From NCBI RefSeq assembly GCF_018294505.1, contig NC_057814.1:297893072-297957071 (forward strand): DNA of 64,000 nt, read 5' to 3'. Positions 55,460 to 64,000 of the stretch are shown piece by piece; position 1 is the stretch's first letter; each line of letters starts with the position of its first letter. The position numbers were made by a program, and so were the translations under genes. The DNA comes from Triticum aestivum. Its lineage: Eukaryota > Streptophyta > Magnoliopsida > Poales > Poaceae. Under the pieces are notes generated by a model. The model searched no databases, was not told where the DNA came from, and saw only the letters and a list, made by a program, of their open reading frames with translations.

Positions 55460-56733
55460 TGATACGTCTCTCTATAATTTATTAAGTATTCATGCATGTT
55501 TACAACAATTTTATATGGTTTTGGTATGATTTGAATGGAACTAACCCGAACTGACGCTTTCTTCATCAGAACTACCGTGGTGTTGTTTTCTGTGCGGAAA
55601 TAAAAGTTCTAGAAATTGGACCAAACTTTTTGGAATTTTTTTATGGAACAAATGAAGAATATTGGAGCAAAACCACTGGAGGGGGCTGCTACCCACTAGG
55701 CAACAGGGCGTGCCACCCCGTCTAGCGCACCATGGTGGGTAGTGGCCCCCTCGAGGCCCATCTTAGCGTGAAACCGACGCCAAAAAATCCTATAAATACA
55801 AAAACCCCTAGAAAGAACCCTATATCAGAAGTTTCGCCGCCGCAAGCCTCTATAGCCACGAAAACCCAATCTGGACCCTATTTCGGCACTCTATTGGAGG
55901 GGAAATCATCATCGGAGGCCATCTTCATCATCCCGGCAGCCACCATGATGAGGAGGGAGTAGTCCACCCTCGGGGCTGAGGGTTTGTACCAGTAGCTATG
56001 TGTTTAATCTCTCTCTCGTGTTCTTGATTTGGCATGATCTTGATGTATCGTGAGCTTTGTTAATATAGTTGGATCATATGGTGGTTTCCCCTCTCTATCT
56101 TGTTGTGATGCATTGAGTTTTCCCTTTGAGATTTGATTATTATCGGATTGAATACTTTTATGGATTTGAGAACACTTGATGTATGTATTGCTATGAATAG
56201 CCATGGTGACAATGGGGTATCATATTGATTCACTTGATGTATGTTTTGGCACTCAACTCATGGATTCCCAAGGTGACATTGGGGTAATCTATGCATAGGG
56301 GGCGTCTTTGTTTCTCCGGTAGAATTCTTGGTGCACTCTTTGAGGTTCTTTGTGTTGGATTGAGTATTATGAATCCAAATTTGTTTTGGTGTTATTTTGG
56401 TACAAACTCTAGGGCTGTTTGTGATGCTTATAGGAATAGGTCAATGGGTTGACCGGAAAGAATAGCTTTGAGGTGGTTTCGTACCCTACAAACAATTGTG
56501 TCTCATGTTCTCCGCTAGATAAGAACTATAGAGTGATTCTTTATCGCACGTTGAGGGATTGCCATATGATCCAATTATGTTAGCATTGTTGAGAGATTGC
56601 ACTAGCGAAAGTATGAATCCTAGGCCTTGTTTTCAAGCATTGCAAAACCGTTTGTGCTCACTTTTGTTACTTGCTACCTTGCTGTTTTTTATTGTTCCTA
56701 TTACAAAAATCAATATCTACTATCATTACTACA
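55460..56733 (+). repeat. 3' LTR of element E, cut by the CACTA element
   Basis: It starts TGATACGTCTC and aligns with the 5' LTR from 33975. It stops at TATCATTACTACA (56733), where the 5' LTR continues CTTGTATCACC (from 35492). ACA before the CACTA terminus would be its 3-bp target duplication. Confidence 0.88.
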
Positions 56734-56920
56734 CACTGGTAGAGCGACGTGCTAAACAAACGGTTTTTAACCCCTTTTCGCGACGGCATTTGGAACCGTC
56801 ACCAAGTGAGTGTGGGCGATAGGGGGGTCCTTCTCACACGACCCAGAAATCATCGGGGATAGGCCCTCCTGGGACCCAGGCTGGGGCCATGTGCGATCGA
56901 GCGAGGCATCGAAACCCAAT

Positions 56921-57130
56921 CATTTCCGTAGGTATGTACATCCCACACGGTAATCCGAAAAAATCATTTCCGTAGGTATGTACATCCCACACGGTGAATC
57001 CCAGAAAATCATTTCCATAGATATGTACATCCCACATGGTGAATCCCAGAAAATCATTTCTGTAGGTATGTACATCCCACACGGTGAATCCTAGAAAAAC
57101 ATTTCCGTAGGTATGTATATCACACACAGT
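56921..57130. repeat. Left subterminal tandem repeat, 45-bp unit
   Basis: Five units, anchored on GGTATGTACATCCCAC-type text at 56931, 56975, 57020, 57065 and 57110, so the period is 44-45 bp. CACTA elements use such subterminal repeats as transposase-binding sites. Between here and 57508 I see only further GCAAACAGTTC/ACCGTTTGC motifs (57166, 57279). Confidence 0.85.
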
Positions 57131-57508
57131 TCTATGTGTGGAAATGTTTGTGCAAGGTGGCCTAATGCAAACAGTTCGCTGCCGGAAGCCGTGTGTGATT
57201 GTTAGTTGATCGAACACACCTACTTTCTCGAAACCGTGCGGGTTGTTTGATTTCATTGCCCACGGTGTTGTTTGAGTAACCGTTTGCAATAGAAAACCCC
57301 AATAAGCAGGGTAATTAGCCTCGTATTGATAATCCATGTACTAATCAAAATGATATTTCTTATAAAACACACCAGATATTTCATATCCGTATAAAAGCAA
57401 ACAGGATTTCATAATCGAATTACATCAGATAGCTTCGGCACTCAGTTATGTCATTACACAACAGCACCAAGTTTCACATGCAGCATCAAAAACCTTTGGA
57501 AAGTAGCA

Positions 57509-58160
57509 TCATACACGGTAAATAGACAGATGAATCTCATCTGGGAAACTGCAGAAGCGGAAGGCAAATATTGAGCCTTCAGTGATGTTGAATGTCCTTG
57601 CAACTTTAGGCCAGTGTCTATGGATAATTGCCCGCCCAACCTTCGTCCTCTTCAGCAAGACTTCAATATTGTACCGTGGGTGTTGAATGGATACCTTCCT
57701 CGCCTCTTGACCATGCAGGTGGTTTGAGAGGTAATCCTCGGTGAACTGCTTTGAAAAGTACTGAAAACAAAGCTATGTATAAATCGCTGTTGTAAATTTT
57801 GAAATGGCGCAAGGTGTAAAAACAAGGTAAAAGAGTTTGTACCATCCTATAGTTGACTGATGTCTTCTTCATTGTGCAAACAAATATCTTGCTATTATTC
57901 GTCGCAAGTTTCTTCATCCTAACAATCTTTCTGAGTTTCTTGACTTGACTGATATTCATGGACATCTCATTTCCCCATATGCAAAATGGGTCGAACAGTG
58001 GGTCTAAGCCTTTGACAGCAGGACCTACATGTGCAAGACCAAATTGTAAGAAACCTAAATATTAGAATGATTCCTGCAACTACACAATAATGTGCTATTA
58101 GCCAAAGGACCCTGCTTGAACAAACCTCGATGGTAAACCGCAATGTCTCCCATTGTATCC
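57509..58160 (-). CDS. Three-exon B3-domain-like gene inside the CACTA element
   Basis: Exons on the - strand: 58160-58126 (ATG at 58153), 58024-57843 and 57760-57509. Introns are 58125-58025 and 57842-57761, both GT-AG, and the phases agree. From the ATG the coding length is 462 bp, 153 residues plus stop, with no break. The last exon reads like the second half of a plant B3 DNA-binding domain (VLLKRTKVGRAIIHRHW, FNITEGSIFAFRF). The middle exon is basic (QVKKLRKIVRMKKLA). B3 proteins bind DNA in the nucleus. Here it may be a captured host gene or a DNA-binding protein of the transposon. The gene may have more exons upstream of 58160, since an acceptor precedes exon 1. Confidence 0.65.
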
Positions 58161-58890
58161 CTGCAACACACATAAGGAAGATCTTGATCAGGTTAACTGA
58201 GAGTTGACATACTATCAGTAGAATATATATTGAGTACAACCAAATTCGGTTGGTGTCACATGCATAACAATACAAAATTGTACCCACAACAAATGAAAAT
58301 CAAATTGCAGAACTAAACCAAACAGTTAAATGGACAGCAGACCAAATGAACCAAAATAGTTAACTGAGCACGACATTGCAGAATAGAAACATGTATGAGA
58401 GGATAAGATAGTTAACGAAACAAAGAATGCTTGAGAACAGTACTACGAAATATAGAAATCGTTGGACCAAAGTGTTAACTGAAGATTACATTTCAGAGGA
58501 CCAACCTATTAACTGAACATCAGATTGCATATTAACATTACAGAGGACAAATCACTAGAAGGCACTGGCGGTGGCCTCGAGAAGACATCACGAACTGTAT
58601 TTTAAACTAGACAACCGCGTGGCGGTGTCGAGGGTGGCCTCGAAGACAAGGTTCTCCTCCAAGATCTGGCGGTCGACACGCATGGCAGCCATAGCGACCT
58701 CGTTCGCGCATTCGGCCGCATGCTACTGAGCTCGATGTTATACTGCGTGCAAAATGGTTGTGGGTGGCGCTTAATTGGAGTAGGGGGCAGTGATTTCGGT
58801 GGAAGGTGTCGCTCCATCGGTCGGGGCATGTGGGACGGGAAAGGAGGAGGATGGTGTGGGTGGGGTGTGGATGACCTGACCATATCGACG
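58161..58890. other. Inter-gene DNA of the CACTA element
   Basis: AT-rich to about 58560, then GC-rich. No gene is supported. The 205- and 186-codon frames on the - strand here run into the minisatellite and look like products of it. Confidence 0.5.
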
Positions 58891-58894
58891 AGGC

Positions 58895-59105
58895 CGCGCA
58901 GCAAGAAGAAGGGTCGGCAGCGACGAGGCCGCGCAACAAGAAGAAGGGTCATCGGCGAGGAGGCGGCGGTGCAAGAAGAAGGGTCGCCAGTGAGGAGGCG
59001 GCGCTGCAAGAAGAAGGGTAGCCGGCAAGGAGGCGGCACTGCAAGAAGAAGGGTAGCCGGCGAGGAGGCGGCGCTGCAAGAAGAAGGGTCGCCAGCGAGG
59101 AGGTT
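58895..59105. repeat. 35-bp minisatellite
   Basis: Six units with an exact 35-bp period; the GGGT of AAGAAGAAGGGT recurs at 58911, 58946, 58981, 59016, 59051 and 59086. GC-rich, differing by single bases. A period not divisible by three speaks against coding. Confidence 0.92.
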
Positions 59106-59499
59106 GAGCTGCCAGTAAGCAGCAGTGAAGGTTTGAACTTGGAAAGCAAGGAGGAACAGTGGAAATGTGGCTTTTGGTAGAAGGGAGGGGCGGGGAGATA
59201 GATATTTTTTCGGTGGCAAAAAAATTTCGCTCGGTGCCGCGAGAAACTGGCGCGCAAGTGTGGTTCAAGCGGGGGCGGTGGACTGTAGATGACGAAGCTT
59301 CTTGTGTAAGCCAGACAAGACGGTGCGGCAAGATATTTTATATCGCATCCCACACGATTCTTTCTAGTAACTGTTTGTGGTATACCTGATTTTTTCATTA
59401 TGTTTTGAAAGACAAAATGGTGTGACGGAGGGAAAAGATAGTGTTTGAATTGCTAGAACATTTACGTACAGTGAACATGCAATTAGTACATGAGTGTCA

Positions 59500-61860
59500 T
59501 GTTTAAATTTGGAATTATTCTGGTTTCGTTTGGCATTTTTATGCATTAATTGAGTTTCTGGGCATTTAATGTGCATAATTCAAATTTGAACTACAAGCAC
59601 ATGCTCCAATGCAACAAAGTTTTTTGAAAAATCACATGTTTGTCTTCGGGTGAATTTATAGGTCCCATGCAAGAAATGGGAATGAAATTCAAACATCTGG
59701 GCGTCATGGCTCGGTTGGATTGATTGAGAAACTTGGCTTTCTAATTCCTGTAAATCCAAAACATGGCTGAAAATCATGAACTTGGCATGGTGTCATGACA
59801 TGGCACCAACATGTTTGAGTAACTTTTTTGGCCGAATTGGGACAAGCTTTGGTGTAAGCTTCTTAAAAACCAGAGCTTCCCACAAGAAGGATCTTGGTTC
59901 CGAGTGGGAACGTGTCACCTCCGTGTGCGAAACGACATACGTACACTGCCTTCTCCCGCCTTAATTTTTTTACACTGGCAGATTAAACCAAATAGAAGCA
60001 TCGTGCTAAATTGTGGAATTATTCCGGGTTCATTTGGCCTTTTTATACATGAATTGAGTTTTTGGGCATTTAATGTGCATAATTCAAATTTGAACTACAA
60101 GCACATGCTCTAGTGCACCAAAGTTGGTTGAAAAATCACATGTGTGTCTTTGGGTGAATTTATAGGTCCCATGCAAGAAATGGGAATGAAATTCAAACAT
60201 CTGGGCATTGTGGCTCGGCCGGAAAGATTGAGAAACTTGGTTTCCTAATTCCTGTAAATCCAAAACACGCGTGAAAATCATGAAACTTGGCATGGTGTCA
60301 TGACATGGCACCAACATGTTGCGGTAAATTTTTTGGCTGAATTGGGACAAGCTTTGGTGTAAGCTTCTTGCAAACCGGAGCTTCCCTCAAGAAGGCTCGT
60401 GGTTTCGAGAGGGAACGTGCCACCTCCATGTGCGAAACGAGATACGTATACTGTCTTCTCCTGCCTTAATTTTTTTACACAGGCAAATTAGACCAAATAG
60501 AAGTATCGTGCTAAATTTGGGAATTATTCCTGGTTCGTTTGGCCTTTTTATACATTATTTGAGTTTCTGCACATTTAATGTGCATAATTCAAATTTGAAC
60601 TACAAGCACAGGCTCCATTGCACCAAAGTTGTTTGAAAAATCACATGTGTGTCCTTGGGTGAATTTATAGGTCCCATGCAAGAGATGGGAGTGAAATTCA
60701 AACATCTGGGCGTCGTGGCTCGCCCGGAAAGATTGAGAAACTTGGTTTTTTAATTCCTGCAAATCCAAAACACGCCTGAAAATCATGAAACTTGGCATGG
60801 TGTCATGACATGGCACCAACATGCTTCGGTAAATTTTTTGGCCGAATTGGGACAAGCTTTGGTGTAAGCTTGTTGCAAACCGGAGCTTCCCTCAGGAAGG
60901 CTCGTGGTTCCGAGAGGGAACGTGTCACCTCCGTGTGCGAAACGAGATACGTATACTGCCTTCTCCCGCCTTAATTTTTTTACATAGGCAGATTAGACCA
61001 AATAGAAGTATCATGCTAAATTTTGGAATTATTCCGGGTTCGTTTGGCCTTTTTATACATTAATTGAGTTTATGCGTATTTAATGTGCATAATTCAAATT
61101 TGAACTACAAGCACAGGCTGTAGTGCACCAAAGTTATTTGAAAAACCACATGTGTGTCCTTGGGTGACTTTCTAGGTCCCATGCAAGAGATGGGAGTGAA
61201 ATTCAAACATCTAGGCGTCGTGGAACGGCCGGAAATATTGAGAAACTTGGTTTTTTAATTCCTGTAAATAAAAAACAAGCCTAAAAATCATGAAACTTGG
61301 CATGGTGTCATGACATGGCACCAACATGATGCGGTAATTTTTTTGGCTGAATTGGAACAAACTTTGGTGTAAGCTTCTTGCAAACCGGAGATTCCGTCAA
61401 GAAGGCTCGTGGTTCCGAGAGGGAACGTGCCACCTCCGTGTGCGAAAGGACATACGGACACTGCCTTCTCCCGCCTTAATTTTTTTACACAGGCGGATTA
61501 GACCAAATAGAAGTATCGTGCTAAATTTTGGAATTATTTCTGGTTCGTTTGGCCTTTTTTATACATTAATTGAGTTTCTGCACATTTAATGTGCATAATT
61601 CAAATTTGAACTACAAGCACAGGCTCCAGTGCACCAAAGTTGTTTGAAAAACCACATGTGTGTCCTTGGGTGAATTTCTAGGTCCTATGCAAGAGATGGG
61701 AATGAAATTCAAACATCTGGGCATCGTGGCTCGGCCGGAAAGATTGAGAAACTTGGTTTTTTAATTCCTGTAAATCCAAAACACGCGTGAAAATCATGAA
61801 ACTTGGCATGGTGTCATGACATGGCACCAACATGTTGTGGTAATTTTTCTGTCCGATTTG
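59500..61860. repeat. 505-bp satellite array, about 4.7 units
   Basis: The anchor GTGCATAATTCAAATTTGAA recurs at 59571, 60075, 60580, 61085 and 61591, spacings of 504-506 bp. Each unit also has CATGGTGTCATGACATGGCACC, a partly palindromic stretch. The first unit is partial at its left, and the last breaks off at about 61855. Units look highly alike. Confidence 0.92.
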
Positions 61861-62460
61861 CCCAGGCGCACACATTAACAATCAACAAAGTCATTTTGGA
61901 ACAAGTGTTGTCACGTTACAAATCGGAAACACAAGTATTAGTGAAACCGTGGGCGTTTTACTTACCAATTACGTGCCGCCACGCGTCCCCTATTTTTATT
62001 GGCTAGGAGGTGCCGTGCGGAGTAGCTATTTGAGTACGAGAGGCGTGCAATCAGACCCCTGCGCGTGCTCATCGGGAGGAGAGCCCTTTGACTGCTACCC
62101 GCTGCCCACCTCCCTCCCAACGTCCCAATTAATGGCGCCCGAGCACCTATTCTACGGCGTGGCTATATGTCTCACTGGACTGAAATTTAAGAGAGAAAAA
62201 TGAAAATATGAAAATAAAGTTTTGCACGGATCTTGATGTAAGATCCGACGGACCTATATAGCATCGACTATGACTTATAGCAAGCATGATGAATATAAGG
62301 AAGATGACTGTGGATAATAATTGTCTTACATATTTAGGAAACATAATTAAAAAAGTCACATGCGGCAACGCCCGAAATACAGAAGGCAAAAGAAGAAGGA
62401 AGACAACGATCTGGCTCGCTGATCTCTACTTTGTTGATGCGTTGCTACAGGCCACAGGAA
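61861..62460. other. DNA between satellite and coiled-coil gene
   Basis: No gene recognised. Probably the 3' flank of the gene on the - strand, as the satellite ends abruptly within this element. Confidence 0.5.
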
Positions 62461-63131
62461 CTAGTCTCCGCGGCGAGCGGCGATGAGCTCTTTCTTGTCC
62501 TCAAGATGCTGCTTAAGAGCATCCATGGATTCCTCCACCAGCCTTTTGCGCTCGATGTGCAGCATGGCATTCTCGTCCATATGTTTCTCGACGATGACGC
62601 CGGTCCTCTTCAACATGGCAGTGGTCTGCACCTGCTGCTTTGCACTTCCGATGATCTTCGCCCTCAGCAGGTCGCGCTCGGCCTGGAGCTTCGCATTGCT
62701 CTCATTTGGTTGCCGGATGACGCCGGTAGACTGTTCAAACGAGGCTTGCAGGTCATCCTGCAACCTCGCCCACCTGGAGATTTGATCCATCTGCCTAAGG
62801 ATGAGGGCACGCATGCGCCTGTAAGAGTCCTCGCCTGCCCACGAGACATTTTCCCAGGCCGCCGTGCCACGGGAGGACATCTCTGCTGCATTCGCAACGC
62901 GGCGGGACATCTCTTCTGCTTCCGCAGTGCGGCGGACCAGTCTGCTGGATCGACGGCACGGCGGGACCTCCGTGATGCTTCGGCGGCGCGGCGGGACCTC
63001 TCTGCTGCTACGGCCGTGCGGCAGGACATGTTGGCTGCTTTTGCGGCAAGGAGGGACATCTCTCGTGCTTCCGCTTCCATGCTCGCCTCTCCCTGGTGGC
63101 AATCTCTTGACCCAGAACTCACGCTGGCCAT
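62461..63131 (-). pseudogene. Coiled-coil protein gene in the CACTA element, frameshifted
   Basis: On the - strand the ATG at 63131 is in GCCATGGC, a strong plant start context, about 90 bp after a TATA box. The first frame (MASVSSGSRDC..., then alanine/arginine/glutamate heptads such as ANMSCRTAVAAERSRRAAEA) is good to about 62940. From there the frame of the longer ORF (63207-62461) continues the pattern (AEEMSRRVANAAEMSSR, then LQAERDLLRAKI and DALKQHLEDKKEL) to the stop at 62461. One indel at about 62925-62950 would explain it. Nearly all of it is predicted helix. No family is recognised. It may be a transposon accessory protein or a captured gene. Confidence 0.55.
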
Positions 63132-63220
63132 GGCAGACGCAAGGGAACGATGATGAATGACTTGTTTGTTTTTGTGGATGAGGAGTTGAGGAGGAATGTG
63201 CAGTCATCTTGGAGTAGTAG

Positions 63221-63228
63221 TATTTATA
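63221..63228 (-). promoter_or_regulatory. TATA box of the coiled-coil gene
   Basis: The - strand reads TATAAATA, 90 bp before the ATG at 63131, with a pyrimidine/adenine-rich leader. Well placed for a plant promoter. Confidence 0.65.
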
Positions 63229-63599
63229 ACCAAGTAGTAATACGCTCCTAAGTGGGAAACCGTTTAGGTTTTGGTCGGTGTGAACAGGTTTGCAATTTGG
63301 AATGTGACGGGACGCGGCCTCCCTGTTCTTCTAAAAAAATGTGATGGGATGCATGCTCAAAATTTGCTGACGGTTATAAATGCGGCACTATTCTCGTAAG
63401 GCGTAACGTGGGCACGTACGCCTTGTCGGCTGCGTACGTGGCATTTGCACCATAGGGCGCACCGCAATAGGAATGTCAGCACACGTCTTGTTCCAACAAC
63501 CGTGCGCGCTCGTTATTACCATCGCGCACGCTTCTTTTAATTAGAATGTGTGTGCCCGTCTAGCGCACACACGTTGATCTATCTAACTGTTTTAGTTTG

Positions 63600-63900
63600 T
63601 TGTGGCTAATCGCAAACAGTTCATTCGTGTGAAGTGTATGCCATCAATAGCAGACACTTTGATCTGGCTGACCCGTTTCTGTTCTGTTGCCTAATCGCAA
63701 ATAGTTAATCCTTCTGAAACGTATGCCCTCAATCACACACACCTTGATTTGGCTGACCGTTTCTTTTGTGTTTCCTAATCACAAACAGTTCATCCGAGTG
63801 AACCGTATGCTCTATATCGCACACGCCTTCATCAGGCTGCCTGTTTCTTTTCGTTCCGCCTCATCGCAAACAATTCATTGGACTGAACCGCATGCCTTGG
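63600..63900. repeat. Right subterminal tandem repeat, 85-bp unit
   Basis: ATCGCAAACAGTTCAT-like text recurs at 63609, 63694, 63778 and 63863 (period 84-85 bp), each unit followed by a GTATGCC...GCACAC...GGCTG pattern. Similar motifs near the left terminus (57166) suggest binding sites of the same protein. The terminus itself is beyond 64000. The stretch 63240-63600 has no gene. Confidence 0.85.
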
Positions 63901-64000
63901 ATCGCACACGCAACTAAAATCTGAACCATGTTTGATGGCTCGGCCATCGCAAACGTTTTGCACCTTTTTTGACGGTTCTTTTACACCACCGTTTGCGATT

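Larger units (their letters stand above)
33975..56733 (+). mobile_element. Element E: Athila-like non-autonomous LTR retrotransposon, split by a LINE and cut by a CACTA element
   Basis: On the + strand: 5' LTR 33975 to about 35745, degraded tRNA-Asp primer site 35757-35773, conserved ORF 35948-36850, internal DNA to about 37319, LINE insertion, internal DNA 52910-55459, and 3' LTR from 55460. The 3' LTR is interrupted at 56733 by the CACTA element, and its remainder lies beyond the window. No gag or pol is present. The layout matches element B in the opposite orientation. The polypurine site before the 3' LTR is degraded (AAGCCTGGGGATGA). Confidence 0.85.
56734..64000. mobile_element. CACTA (En/Spm-type) DNA transposon, right end beyond the window
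   Basis: It starts with the terminus CACTGGTAGAG at a clean break in the LTR of element E, preceded by ACA, the likely 3-bp duplication. Subterminal repeats near the left end (45-bp units, 56921-57130) and the right side (85-bp units, 63600-63900), with GCAAACAGTTC and AACCGTC motifs on both sides, fit a CACTA element. At least 7.27 kb. I find no TNP2-like transposase in the visible part, so it is probably non-autonomous. It carries a B3-like gene, a coiled-coil gene and two tandem arrays. Confidence 0.8.

Noticed and set aside
56921..57130. Spaced repeat resembling a CRISPR array
   Set aside because: Units are contiguous without unique spacers, in a plant transposon.
56834..57337. 167-codon frame on the - strand with a 15-residue repeat
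   Set aside because: It is the translation of the 45-bp subterminal repeat, whose period happens to be a multiple of three; no start context or homology.
57509..58160. B3-like gene as an ordinary host gene
   Set aside because: It is enclosed by CACTA termini and repeats; kept as transposon cargo, though origin from a host gene is possible.
58602..59398. Several 110-205-codon frames on both strands
   Set aside because: They run through the 35-bp minisatellite, which shifts frame each unit, so all three frames stay open by composition. No domain.
62461..63207. The full 248-codon frame as the true protein
   Set aside because: Its first part is low-complexity text in the wrong phase; the start at 63131 has the better context and heptad pattern, so a frameshift is more likely.

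Overview
The window is intergenic DNA from a large grass genome, almost certainly a Triticeae species (wheat, Aegilops or barley group). I base this on the kinds and density of retrotransposon, their nesting, and the sequence style of the LTRs and polyproteins. I see no host gene, tRNA gene, rRNA gene or CRISPR array. Nearly every base belongs to a transposable element, and most elements are inserted in one another. I label the elements A-F, the LINE and the CACTA element; no family names were checked against a database.

Left stack (1-33858). Element D, an Athila-like LTR element on the + strand whose 5' part lies left of the window, contains element C, a Ty3/Gypsy element of Tat type. C has a gag remnant at 1-410, decayed pol at 24545-28052 and a 3' LTR at 30266-31137. 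C contains element B, an Athila-like non-autonomous element on the - strand (about 420-24544, tRNA-Asp primer site). B contains element A, a complete Tat-type Gypsy element at 2262-19527 with 518-bp LTRs and a tRNA-Lys primer site. A's gag is split by a solo LTR (3111-7343, target duplication GAGGG). A carries gag-pol in one frame broken by five stop codons. Downstream, on the opposite strand, it carries a seven-exon gene with its own TATA box and a 5'-UTR intron; the spliced frame is 913 codons long including its terminator, with one premature stop.

Right stack (33975-64000). Element E is another Athila-like non-autonomous element (5' LTR 33975 to about 35745, 3' LTR from 55460). It holds a conserved acidic ORF of unknown function and paired hairpin sequences that B also has. 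A LINE (about 37320-52909) is inserted in E. Element F, a Gypsy element with roughly 4.1-kb LTRs and a tRNA-Met primer site (38619-48101, target duplication GTGCA), is inserted in the LINE. The 3' LTR of E is cut by a CACTA DNA transposon starting at 56734 and running off the right edge. In the visible part I find no transposase. I do find an intact three-exon B3-like gene, a frameshifted coiled-coil gene with TATA box, a 35-bp minisatellite, a 505-bp satellite and subterminal tandem repeats.

Most inactivating stops in these elements are TGA or TAG codons that fit C-to-T change at CG or CAG sites, as expected for methylated, silenced plant repeats. The most interesting features are the antisense spliced gene in A, the paired hairpins and repeated polypurine-like motif in the Athila-like elements, an amber codon in identical context in A and C, and the two non-transposase genes carried by the CACTA element.
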